From: Johnsonella sp.
GTDB lineage: Bacteria; Bacillota; Clostridia; Lachnospirales; Lachnospiraceae
Length of the DNA stretch: 53,354 nt
Direction: 5' to 3'
Assembly: GCA_030529445.1 (NCBI GenBank)
Contig: JAUMWW010000013.1
Span: 1-53,354 of the forward strand
The notes beneath the pieces are model-generated. The model saw only the letters and a list, made by a program, of their open reading frames with translations. It was not told the DNA's origin and ran no database searches. A program made the position numbers and the translations under genes. Below are positions 17,403 to 25,059 of the stretch, piece by piece; positions within the stretch are counted from its first letter, which is position 1; the number at the start of each line of letters is the position of its first letter.

Positions 17403-18404
17403 TTATTTGTTTTCCGCAGCAGCCTGTACCGCCGTGATCGCAACCACGCCGACAATATCCTGCCATGAGCAGCCTCTGGAAAGATCGTTCACCGGTCTTG
17501 CGATGCCCTGGCAGAGCGGTCCGTAGGCTTCCGCCTTGGCAAGTCTCTGCACGAGCTTATATCCGATATTGCCCGCATCAAGATCGGGGAATACCAAAAC
17601 ATTGGCATGTCCGGCAACCTTTGAGCCTGGTGCCTTGCTCTGTGCGATTTCCGGGATGATCGCCGCATCAAGCTGCAGCTCTCCGTCAAGAAGAAGATCG
17701 GGAGCCTGTTCTTTTGCGATTCTGGTCGCTTCCACCACCTTATCCACATCCGCATGAGAAGCGCTTCCCTTCGTCGAATGGCTCAGCATTGCAACCTTTG
17801 CCTGTTTCTGAACCAGAAGCTCGAAGCTCTCCGCCGAAGAAATGGCGATGGAAGCAAGCTTTTCCGGATCGGGATTTTGCTCAAGTCCGCTGTCCGCAAA
17901 AATAAAGGTGCCCTTCTCGCCGAATTCGCAGTCGGGAACCTCCATCAGGAAGAATGCGGATACCAGCTTCGTTCCGGGCTTGGTTTTAATCAGCTGGAGA
18001 CTCGGTCTCAATGTGTTTGCGGTAGAGTGGCATGCGCCGCTCACCATGCCGTCCGCATCACCGCTCTTGATCATCAGGCAGGCATAGTATGCATAATCGC
18101 TCGTCATAATCTTCCTTGCCTCTTCATGAGTCATTCCTTTCGACTTTCTGAGTTCGACGAAGAGATCCTCATACTGCTGCGATTTTTCATAGGTATTGGG
18201 ATCTATAATCCTTGCACCCGTGATATCACAGCCCGCCGAGTATTTTTCCACTTCCTCCGGCGTTCCGATAATAATCAGATTTGCGATTCCCTCTTTTAAA
18301 ATTGTTTCTGCCGCTTTAAATGTTCTGGCATCCATTGACTCCGGCAGGACGATCGTCTTTTTTGCAGACTTTGCCTTCGCCTTAATCACGTCGATAATGC
18401 TCAT
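17403..18404 (-). CDS. pta: Phosphate acetyltransferase
   Basis: Pta (333 residues) transfers acetyl from acetyl-CoA to phosphate. This is the short, single-domain form without the N-terminal DRTGG/regulatory part of enterobacterial Pta. Conserved sequences include IVLPESMDAR, GMVSGACHSTANTLRP and the C-terminal NVLVFPDLDAGNIGYK. ATG 18404 follows GGAG at 9 nt. A promoter sits at 18468-18497, and tmcAL is transcribed divergently from the same 224-base intergenic region. Confidence 0.98.
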   Translation of the reverse strand: MSIIDVIKAKAKSAKKTIVLPESMDARTFKAAETILKEGIANLIIIGTPEEVEKYSAGCDITGARIIDPNTYEKSQQYEDLFVELRKSKGMTHEEARKIMTSDYAYYACLMIKSGDADGMVSGACHSTANTLRPSLQLIKTKPGTKLVSAFFLMEVPDCEFGEKGTFIFADSGLEQNPDPEKLASIAISSAESFELLVQKQAKVAMLSHSTKGSASHADVDKVVEATRIAKEQAPDLLLDGELQLDAAIIPEIAQSKAPGSKVAGHANVLVFPDLDAGNIGYKLVQRLAKAEAYGPLCQGIARPVNDLSRGCSWQDIVGVVAITAVQAAAENK

Positions 18405-18467
18405 TATGTTTTTCTCCTTTCATTCATTGAACCGACATTACTCATAAATGCCGATTTTTTCATTCCA

Positions 18468-18497
18468 ATTATAGTATATTTTGAGTAGTAAATACAA
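18468..18497 (-). promoter_or_regulatory. Promoter for pta-ackA
   Basis: On the minus strand TTGTAT (18492-18497) and a perfect TATAAT (18468-18473) are spaced 18 bases apart, about 65 bases upstream of pta. Confidence 0.65.
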
Positions 18498-18537
18498 GCA
18501 TTATCTTTTAAAATTTGTAGATTTTTTAAAATTTTAA

Positions 18538-18546
18538 TGCTATATT
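18538..18546 (+). promoter_or_regulatory. Possible extended -10 promoter for tmcAL
   Basis: TGC directly precedes TATATT, an extended -10 arrangement, about 80 bases upstream of the tmcAL start. No good -35 lies 17 bases further up, so confidence is limited. Confidence 0.4.
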
Positions 18547-18628
18547 ATCTTTCTATAAAATATCGAATGCAAAAATTCGTTCTTCGATGCGCTTTCACTT
18601 TCTCAATTTGTTTTCAGGGGTTATGGGG

Positions 18629-19924
18629 ATGAATACACAAGAATCCGGCAGCGCTTGGGAAGCTGCGCAAAATAAGAAAAAAATACTCGGGATCGTGGCG
18701 GAATACAATCCTTTTCATCACGGGCATAAATATCAGATCGAGCAGGCAAAAAAACAATCCGAAGCCGACTATGTGATCATTGCGATGAGCGGGCATTTTG
18801 TGCAAAGAGGGGAGCCTGCGATCTACGACAGCCATCTCCGGGCGGAAATGGCTCTGCGCTGCGGAGCGGACGCCGTATTTGAGATTCCCTGCGCATTTTC
18901 TACCGCCTCTGCGGAGGATTTTGCCGGATATGCGCTCAGATTATTGGAGGGTCTGGGGGCGGACTGTATTTCCTTCGGCGTCGAAAACGCCGAGGAGGAG
19001 GAGTTAAGAATTCTGGCAAAGCTTCTTCTTAAGGAGAGCGAGCAGTTTCAGGCAATGCTCAAAAAACTCCTTGCCCGGGGCATGAGCTTTCCCCTTGCCC
19101 GGGAAAAAGCATTATCCCTTGAGCTCAGGAGAAGGGAATATTCCGAGGATTTCATCATGAGAAGCGAAGAGCTCCTGCGTTCTCCGAATAATATTCTTGC
19201 TCTTGAATACATCAAATCCCTGATCCGCATGCGCTCTTTGATGAAACCCGTATTGATCCGGAGAGAGGGAAGCGCTTACCATTGCGGCGAGCTTGAAAAG
19301 GACCGCTTTCCCTCGGCGACCGCGATTCGAAGGCTGATCCGGGAGGAAAGAGATCTCCAAAAGCTTCGATACGCACTGCCCGATCCCGTGCTTGAGCTGA
19401 TCAAAGAGGCAAGACCCTTGTTTGCGGATGATTTTTCCTTCCATCTTTACCGTAAAATCAGAGAATGCTCCTATGCGCAGGATTCCCTGGAAGAGTTTTG
19501 GGATATTTCAAAGGAGCTGGGAGACAGGATCAGCCGGCGCATTCTCCTTTCCTCCTCCTATGCAAAACTCGTTGAAGAAATGAAAACCAGACAATATACC
19601 TATACCAGAGTATCCAGAGCGCTCTCCCATATTCTTTTGAATATCAAAAAGAAGGAAATGGAAAAATTCAAAGCAGAGGACTATGCCCCCTATGCGGCAT
19701 TGCTCGGTTTTCGCTCGACGGAGCTGCTTCGCCTCATAAAAAAAAGGAGCACTCTGCCCCTGCTTTCCAAACTCTCCGCGGCATCAAAACTGCTCCCTCC
19801 TTCCTCTTACGCGCTCTTTACAAAGGAGAGTTTTGCCGCGGAGCTCTATAATTCCGTTTATTTCGAAAAATATGAGGCATTCCTGCCCGAAAGGTTCCGG
19901 CGAAGAATCATCAGGATGTTTTAA
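18629..19924 (+). CDS. tmcAL: tRNA(Met) cytidine acetate ligase TmcAL
   Basis: Nucleotidyltransferase-fold enzyme (431 residues; formerly YlbM) that uses ATP to activate free acetate as acetyl-AMP and forms N4-acetylcytidine at the wobble base of elongator tRNA(Met). The adenylyltransferase signature GIVAEYNPFHHGHKYQI is at residues 21-37, followed by MSGHFVQRGEPA. ATG 18629 is chosen because AGGGG lies 8 nt upstream; in-frame ATGs at 18587 and 18623 have no suitable site. It is divergent from pta-ackA, which governs the acetate pool, and its last 14 bases overlap the 3' end of the convergent nnrE gene. Confidence 0.92.
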   Translation: MNTQESGSAWEAAQNKKKILGIVAEYNPFHHGHKYQIEQAKKQSEADYVIIAMSGHFVQRGEPAIYDSHLRAEMALRCGADAVFEIPCAFSTASAEDFAGYALRLLEGLGADCISFGVENAEEEELRILAKLLLKESEQFQAMLKKLLARGMSFPLAREKALSLELRRREYSEDFIMRSEELLRSPNNILALEYIKSLIRMRSLMKPVLIRREGSAYHCGELEKDRFPSATAIRRLIREERDLQKLRYALPDPVLELIKEARPLFADDFSFHLYRKIRECSYAQDSLEEFWDISKELGDRISRRILLSSSYAKLVEEMKTRQYTYTRVSRALSHILLNIKKKEMEKFKAEDYAPYAALLGFRSTELLRLIKKRSTLPLLSKLSAASKLLPPSSYALFTKESFAAELYNSVYFEKYEAFLPERFRRRIIRMF

Positions 19925-20549
19925 GCGGAGGCTGCATAATGCCGATCTTTGCAAGGCAAAGCTTTTTCATATGGCGCTTTGCCTCTTCCCCGACCTGCCC
20001 GATCTTTAAAAATCCGATGGAAACCGTCAGATCGGAACGAACACAGAGCTCGCAGTTGGGGCTGTCCCCGTTCATCCCGCTGTTGATATCCGCACTGATG
20101 ATATAGGCAGAGCTTGCGTTGATTTTTCGGATCAGCTCCGCAACTTCTTTCTTCAGTTCTCCCTGAAATCCCGTCCCGTAAATACAGTCCACGATGATAT
20201 CAAACCCGCCAAGCTCCGTATCTTCGGAATATAAGATATATTCTATCCCTTTTTCCCTGCAAAGATCAAAATAATATTTTCCCTCTTTTGAAAACTTCTC
20301 TTTTAAGAGGATCAAAAGAGGGGGATTTCCGATGTCAAAGAGGCGGGAAGCAAGCACATAGCCGTCTCCCGCATTATTACCGCTTCCGCAGACGATTGCG
20401 ATTTTTCCCCTCCAGCTCTTTTCCTGCTCCACGAGCTGAAAGATTGCCTCTCCCGCTCTGCGCATCAGCTCTCTCCCATCCGTATGATTTGCTATCGTAT
20501 AAGCGTCCGCCTCTCTCATCTCAAGAACGCTCAGTATTTTTTGCTCCAT
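19911..20549 (-). CDS. nnrE: NAD(P)H-hydrate epimerase (YjeF N-terminal domain only)
   Basis: The product has 212 residues and repairs damaged nicotinamide cofactors by interconverting R- and S-NAD(P)HX. The YjeF_N fold motifs are present: MREADAYTI at the N-terminus, the phosphate loop VCGSGNNAGDGYVLASRL, DIIVDCIYGTGFQG and SADINSGMNGD. The ADP-dependent dehydratase domain (NnrD) often fused in bacteria is absent, so that activity must be encoded elsewhere if it exists. AAGGAG precedes ATG 20549. It converges on tmcAL with a 14-base overlap of the coding ends, and is 13 nt from the HAD gene upstream. Confidence 0.9.
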   Translation of the reverse strand: MEQKILSVLEMREADAYTIANHTDGRELMRRAGEAIFQLVEQEKSWRGKIAIVCGSGNNAGDGYVLASRLFDIGNPPLLILLKEKFSKEGKYYFDLCREKGIEYILYSEDTELGGFDIIVDCIYGTGFQGELKKEVAELIRKINASSAYIISADINSGMNGDSPNCELCVRSDLTVSIGFLKIGQVGEEAKRHMKKLCLAKIGIMQPPLKTS

Positions 20550-20562
20550 TCCGACTCCTTCT

Positions 20563-21213
20563 TTATGCCAAAAGCTGAGTATAGTCGATGATGTATCGAT
20601 CGGAAAGACGGATTTTTTCCTCCTTCATATGGAGAGAAAAATCGTCTTCCACCGCATACACCGTCATTCCGGCAGTTTTCCCCGCAATGATTCCGGCGGG
20701 AATATCCTCAAAAACCAGACAGTTCTCGGCTTTTTCCCCGAGAATATCCGCGGATTTCAGATAGATTTCCGGATGGGGTTTTCCCTTTTCCACCTCACAG
20801 CCCGTCAGCACATTATCGAAAAATGATTTGATATGCAATGCATCCAATACCGCATCCACGATATTTCTTCCGTTGCTGGTGGCGATCCCGGTTTTGATTC
20901 CTCTTTTTTTGAGCTGACGAAGAAAGTCCAAAACTCCTTTTTTCAGCGGCACCTCATGGCGATATTTATGGATGGACATTTTCTCCCAATCGGCTTTAAT
21001 CTCCTCTATCGTATCCTGCAAGGAAAATCGTTCCTTGAAATATACCGCCGTTTCGGAAAAAGTCATTCCTTCTATCGCTTTTTCCAGATCTTTTGGACAG
21101 CTGATGCCGTATCTTCCGAGATACTCTCTGTCTATGCTTCCCCAGATCCACATGGAATCGATCAAAGTGCCGTCCAAATCAAAAATACAGGTTGTAATAT
21201 GCTGATCCATCAT
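20563..21213 (-). CDS. HAD-superfamily hydrolase (beta-phosphoglucomutase-like)
   Basis: The product has 216 residues. The nucleophile motif FDLDGTLIDS is near the N-terminus, a helical cap follows, then motif II (IATSNGR), the conserved lysine region (CEVEKGKPHPEIYL) and motif IV (VFEDIPAGIIAG). The cap and KGKPHPE motif place it in subfamily IA, which includes beta-phosphoglucomutase, phosphoglycolate phosphatase and sugar-phosphate phosphatases; the substrate cannot be read from sequence. The ATG overlaps the TAA of the pseudouridine synthase gene by one base (TAATG), so translation is probably coupled. Confidence 0.88.
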   Translation of the reverse strand: MMDQHITTCIFDLDGTLIDSMWIWGSIDREYLGRYGISCPKDLEKAIEGMTFSETAVYFKERFSLQDTIEEIKADWEKMSIHKYRHEVPLKKGVLDFLRQLKKRGIKTGIATSNGRNIVDAVLDALHIKSFFDNVLTGCEVEKGKPHPEIYLKSADILGEKAENCLVFEDIPAGIIAGKTAGMTVYAVEDDFSLHMKEEKIRLSDRYIIDYTQLLA

Positions 21214-21932
21214 TATCTCTTCCTTAAAATATCAATTTCTTCAAGGCTCAGGCTTCGGCTCTCTCCCGGAGCGAGTTCCTCCTCATCAAGCCAGAGCCCT
21301 CCGAATCCTATTCGCTTCAAATACAGAACCTTTATGCCCAGCGCCTGAAACATCCTCTTTACCTGATGAAACTTTCCTTCGGTAATCGTAATTCTGGCTT
21401 CGCTCTCCCGGGCGGAAGAAGAGAGAATCTCCAGCTTTGCCGGCTTTGTCGTATATTCGCCGTTCAAAGAAATTCCTTCCCCCATCCTCTCGACTTCCTC
21501 CTCTCCCAGAGCCTTATCCACTCTTACATAATAAGTCTTATCCACATGCTTTGAGGGCGAGAGCAGATCATGTGCAAGCCTGCCGTCATTGCTGATCAGC
21601 AAAAGCCCTTCCGTGTCCAGATCCAGCCTCCCCAGCGGAAAGAGATCCTTCCTCCTGCTCGATACCAGCTCCATTACCGTCCTATGCTCCTTATCGCTTC
21701 TTGCACTGACATAGCCCGCCGGCTTATTGAGCATGATATATTCATGGGAAAGATAGCTGATCTCCTTTCCGTCAAGGCAAATCCTGTCTCTCTCGGGATC
21801 CACCTTTAAATTGCTTTTTAATATGCTTTCCCCGTTTACCGAAATCCTTCCTCCTTCGATCAGCTTCTTCAGCTCCTTTCTGCTTCCGAGGGAAAGCTCT
21901 CCAAGCAGTTTATCCAAACGCATGGAGCCCAT
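21213..21932 (-). CDS. RsuA-family pseudouridine synthase
   Basis: The 239-residue product has an N-terminal S4 RNA-binding domain (MRLDKLLGELSLGSRKELKKL) followed by the synthase fold, with the catalytic aspartate in GRLDLDTEGLLL and the C-terminal KFHQVKRMF motif. Size and motif set match the RsuA/RluB/E/F group, closest in layout to RsuA (16S rRNA U516). ATG 21932 is preceded by GGAGGT at 9 nt, and overlaps the rsmF-like stop codon by one base (TGATG). The target nucleotide is inferred, not shown. Confidence 0.88.
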   Translation of the reverse strand: MGSMRLDKLLGELSLGSRKELKKLIEGGRISVNGESILKSNLKVDPERDRICLDGKEISYLSHEYIMLNKPAGYVSARSDKEHRTVMELVSSRRKDLFPLGRLDLDTEGLLLISNDGRLAHDLLSPSKHVDKTYYVRVDKALGEEEVERMGEGISLNGEYTTKPAKLEILSSSARESEARITITEGKFHQVKRMFQALGIKVLYLKRIGFGGLWLDEEELAPGESRSLSLEEIDILRKR

Positions 21933-23320
21933 CAATTCCACCTCCATCCGGGGTAGTACTTATTCTTGCATCTGCCTTGCTCCTGCTTGACAAAGCCGAG
22001 GGGGAAACGATCCACGCAGAGCAGGCGGTACCCCTTATATTCCTCCTCCGTTTCCACCGTCTCTCCCTTCAAATATTTGATCACCCTCTCATCCTCAAGC
22101 GAAAGAAGGAGGGGAAAATCCCATTCCTCTGCTCTGAGATTCATTGCCAGCGCCTGAGAGGGCTCAAATCTTTCGTTGCGCATTCTGCCCAGAAGGAGCC
22201 CCGTGCGAAGATAATGAAGGGAAGGATCGGTTTTGTGGTGCTCCGGCAGATAATAGATATATTCTCTATTGCAAAAAAATCTTTTCGGATCCCACTCTCT
22301 TTGGATATGGGAAAGAAATTGCAGGCAGTCCTTCGGAAGCTTAAAGTCCGGAAAATAACCCTCCGGCTTTTTTAATCCCTTTTTCCTTCCCTTTCCCCGC
22401 ATCAACGCTTCCTCCTCGTTTGCATCTTCGGATTTCCTGAGCTTTGCGATAAAATGCCCCTCTCCCTCGAGCCGATGAGGGAAGAGACGGATACAGTGCC
22501 TTAAGCGCTTTGAGGGGGAAAATCCCTCTTTTAACTCCACCTCCTCGAGTGAGAAATCCCTATGCCCTTCCAAAAAACGCTCTATGCTGCCCTCATCCTC
22601 AAGCTCGGAATAGGTACAGGTGGAATAGAGCAGGCCTCCTCCCGGTCTCAGCATTTTTGCCGCCTCCTTGAGGATGGAATCCTGTATCGGCGCAAAAAAT
22701 TCCGGTCCGCGTTTTTTATATGCGCTCAGGACCGCAGCATCCTTTCGGAACATTCCCTCTCCGGAGCAGGGGGCATCCACTAAAATACGGTCAAAATATC
22801 CGGAATAGACTCTTGAAAGTTTTGCGGGATCTTCACAGGAGAGCATGGCGTTTCCTATGCCGAAGAGCTCGATGTTTTTAAGAAGCGCTTTCGCCCTGCT
22901 CGCGCTCGGATCATTCGAATACAGCACACCGCTGCCCTGAAGCCTTGCACCGAGCTCGGTGCTCTTCCCTCCGGGAGCCGCGCAAAGATCCAGAACCTTA
23001 TCTCCTTCTTCTATCTCGAGAAGGGATGCGGGAGTCATTGCGGAAGGCTCCTGTAAATAGTAGAGTCCCGCATAATAATAGGGATGCTTTGAAAATCTGT
23101 CGTTTTCATCGGTATAATATCCGTTTTCTATCCAGGGAATTTCTCTGAGATCTTTTTGTATTCTTTTCAGGAATTCCTCTTTGCCTATTTTTAGCGAATT
23201 CAGACGAATTCCGTAAAACGGCTTTCGATTCAGACTCTCGACATAATCGGCATACTCATCGCCGAGCAAATTTTTCATCGCCGCCAGATATTCTTTCGGC
23301 ATATCATTCAGATTTGGCAT
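21932..23320 (-). CDS. RsmF/NOL1-NOP2-Sun family rRNA m5C methyltransferase
   Basis: SAM-dependent RNA cytosine-5 methyltransferase of 462 residues. The SAM site is VLDLCAAPGGKSTELG. The two catalytic cysteines are in DAPCSGEGMFRKD (motif IV) and YSTCTYSELEDE (motif VI). The C-terminal 160 residues form the extra RsmF-type domain (LRAEEWDFPL, CVDRFPLGFVK), which sets it apart from the rsmB gene also in this window. ATG 23320 follows GGAGAGCTT; an extension to 23380 crosses a hairpin and has no support. The 16S target is inferred from the family. Confidence 0.9.
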   Translation of the reverse strand: MPNLNDMPKEYLAAMKNLLGDEYADYVESLNRKPFYGIRLNSLKIGKEEFLKRIQKDLREIPWIENGYYTDENDRFSKHPYYYAGLYYLQEPSAMTPASLLEIEEGDKVLDLCAAPGGKSTELGARLQGSGVLYSNDPSASRAKALLKNIELFGIGNAMLSCEDPAKLSRVYSGYFDRILVDAPCSGEGMFRKDAAVLSAYKKRGPEFFAPIQDSILKEAAKMLRPGGGLLYSTCTYSELEDEGSIERFLEGHRDFSLEEVELKEGFSPSKRLRHCIRLFPHRLEGEGHFIAKLRKSEDANEEEALMRGKGRKKGLKKPEGYFPDFKLPKDCLQFLSHIQREWDPKRFFCNREYIYYLPEHHKTDPSLHYLRTGLLLGRMRNERFEPSQALAMNLRAEEWDFPLLLSLEDERVIKYLKGETVETEEEYKGYRLLCVDRFPLGFVKQEQGRCKNKYYPGWRWN

Positions 23321-23359
23321 AAGCTCTCCCCGTATTTCGGATTTTCCGATTATAAATAA

Positions 23360-23385
23360 GGGCTGCAGCAAATAGCGCACAGCCC
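23360..23385 (-). terminator. Possible terminator or attenuator
   Basis: On the minus strand GGGCTG pairs with CAGCCC around a 14-base loop containing a further short GC pair, followed by the AT-rich tail TTATTTATAAT. The U-run is broken, so termination would be partial. It lies between the coiled-coil gene and the rsmF-like gene. Confidence 0.4.
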
Positions 23386-23394
23386 GAAAAATCC

Positions 23395-23961
23395 TTATTC
23401 AAACCCTTCTACCATAACCTCTCCTATGCTGCCGGAGAGTTCGTTGCGATTCTGCGTTACCGTATCATAGCTGCTCTGCAGGGTGGAAATATAATGTTCG
23501 AATCTTCCCTGCGCTCCCTCCATGGAATGGCTGATGATGGTCTGCAGATTCTTTAAAATATCATCCGTATACCGGATTGCGGAGGTCTTAATATTATTCG
23601 CTTCATTCGTCGCGCTTTCAAGGATCGCCTGCGCCTGCGTATTCGCATCATCGATCAGCTTATTGGCGGTTTCATACGCCTTCTGCATTACCTCATGCTC
23701 ATCGACAAGCTGCTCCGTCAGCCGGTTAGCCTCCGCAACAATGCTCTCTGCCTGGTTTCTCGCCTCCCGGATAATCGCTTCCTGATTGCTGATGATTTTC
23801 TGATACTGCTTAATCTCACCGGGAATATTGTCTCTGAGCTCGATCAAAAGCCCGTTGAGCTCCTCCTTATTCACGGTAATCTTTGTCGTTGAAAGCGGCT
23901 GCAGCTTACAGCTCTCAACATAGTCCTCTATCTCACCTATAATCTGTTCTATCCTTGCCAT
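23395..23961 (-). CDS. Conserved coiled-coil protein of unknown function
   Basis: The 188-residue product lacks membrane segments, signal peptide and any catalytic motif I can recognise. Residues 50-150 are a long heptad-like coiled coil rich in Glu, Gln and Ala (ISNQEAIIREARNQAESI, EHEVMQKAYETANKLI), a pattern shared by DivIVA-like scaffolds and by ATP-synthase stalk subunits. The N-terminal 40 residues (IEQIIGEIEDYVESCKLQ) are a separate short helical segment. It is 9 nt downstream of coaD and in the rsmD-coaD run, so it may be translationally linked. A scaffold role is possible but no function is asserted. Start ATG 23961 follows AAGGAGAGC. Confidence 0.75.
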   Translation of the reverse strand: MARIEQIIGEIEDYVESCKLQPLSTTKITVNKEELNGLLIELRDNIPGEIKQYQKIISNQEAIIREARNQAESIVAEANRLTEQLVDEHEVMQKAYETANKLIDDANTQAQAILESATNEANNIKTSAIRYTDDILKNLQTIISHSMEGAQGRFEHYISTLQSSYDTVTQNRNELSGSIGEVMVEGFE

Positions 23962-23970
23962 ACGCTCTCC

Positions 23971-24456
23971 TTATTTTATCAGTTGCATTTTTTTTATAAT
24001 TTTTTCTGCCACTCGTTTATCGACGAAAGCACTGATATCTCCATGAAACGAAGCAATTTCTTTAACGATGCTGGAACTTAAATAGGAATATTTTAAGCTT
24101 GTGGTCAAAAACACGGTATCGATTTCCGGGGCGATCACCTTATTCGTCTGCGCCACCTGAAGCTCAAATTCGAAATCCGTAACCGCTCTCAATCCCCTGA
24201 CGACAATATTGGTATTTCTCTCCCTCGCAAAATCGACCAAAAGACCGTCAAACTCCCTGACCTCTACATTTTTCATATCCGAGGTGATTTCTTCAATCAT
24301 TTTAACACGTTCGGAGGTGGTGAACAAGGGCGTCTTGGTTTTATTATTCAATACCGCCACAATCAGAGTATCGAACATTTTGGAAGCCCTTTCGATGATA
24401 TCCAGATGTCCGTTGGTCACGGGATCAAAGCTGCCCGGATAAACTGCTGCCGACAT
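23971..24456 (-). CDS. coaD: Phosphopantetheine adenylyltransferase
   Basis: CoaD (161 residues) transfers AMP from ATP to 4'-phosphopantetheine, the penultimate step of CoA synthesis. The nucleotidyltransferase motif [19 protein letters not shown] is at residues 6-24, and the ISSSIV-like substrate loop appears as [16 protein letters not shown] 24456 has AGGAG 8 nt upstream, and the gene overlaps the rsmD 3' end by 32 nt, a pairing seen widely in Gram-positives. The last CoA step, coaE, is also in this window. Confidence 0.96.
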   Translation of the reverse strand: MSAAVYPGSFDPVTNGHLDIIERASKMFDTLIVAVLNNKTKTPLFTTSERVKMIEEITSDMKNVEVREFDGLLVDFARERNTNIVVRGLRAVTDFEFELQVAQTNKVIAPEIDTVFLTTSLKYSYLSSSIVKEIASFHGDISAFVDKRVAEKIIKKMQLIK

Positions 24457-25015
24457 TCTCCTGCCTCCTTCTGATAAACACATGCTTATTGGATTTGTAT
24501 TCTTTGATTTTCAGAACATCCCATTCCTTTAACAAATCCTCTGTCTCTGTCTTTTTTGAAAGCTCTATTATAATCAAAGATTCCTGATTAATCAAATCCA
24601 TTTTTATTAATCTTTTTAAAATTTCCTCCTCCTCTTCTCTCTCATACGGAGGATCGATAAATACGATATCGAATGCTTCTTTCTCGGTTTTTTCAAGTCG
24701 GTTCAATGCCGTGAGAGCATCCATCCGAAGAATTTTCGCCCTCTCTTCCAGCTTGGTATGGCGCAGATTTTCTTCTATGCAGGAAAGCGCCCTCCTGTCC
24801 TTATCGACAAAAAAAGCCTTTTTTGCTCCTCTGCTCAGCGCCTCTATGCCTATGGCTCCGCTTCCCGCAAAGAGATCGAGGAAAATACATCCCTCTATCT
24901 TATCCTGCAATATATTAAACAAGGTCTCTTTGATTCGATCCGTAGTGGGTCTGACCTCTTTTCCTTCTACGGTCTTTAGTAAAAGCCTTCTCGCGCTTCC
25001 GGCGATAACTCTCAT
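24425..25015 (-). CDS. rsmD: 16S rRNA (guanine966-N2)-methyltransferase RsmD
   Basis: SAM-dependent N2-guanine methyltransferase of 196 residues acting on small-subunit rRNA. The N-terminus [10 protein letters not shown], the SAM motif [20 protein letters not shown] and the catalytic [12 protein letters not shown] (DPPY) are diagnostic. The C-terminal tail past IIIELSKK is slightly longer than usual and overlaps coaD. ATG 25015 follows AGAGGCAG. Confidence 0.94.
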   Translation of the reverse strand: MRVIAGSARRLLLKTVEGKEVRPTTDRIKETLFNILQDKIEGCIFLDLFAGSGAIGIEALSRGAKKAFFVDKDRRALSCIEENLRHTKLEERAKILRMDALTALNRLEKTEKEAFDIVFIDPPYEREEEEEILKRLIKMDLINQESLIIIELSKKTETEDLLKEWDVLKIKEYKSNKHVFIRRRQENVGSSLSGQL

Positions 25016-25059
25016 CTTTCTGCCTCTTTTCTTTTATCGAAGTACGGATCGAAAAACTG

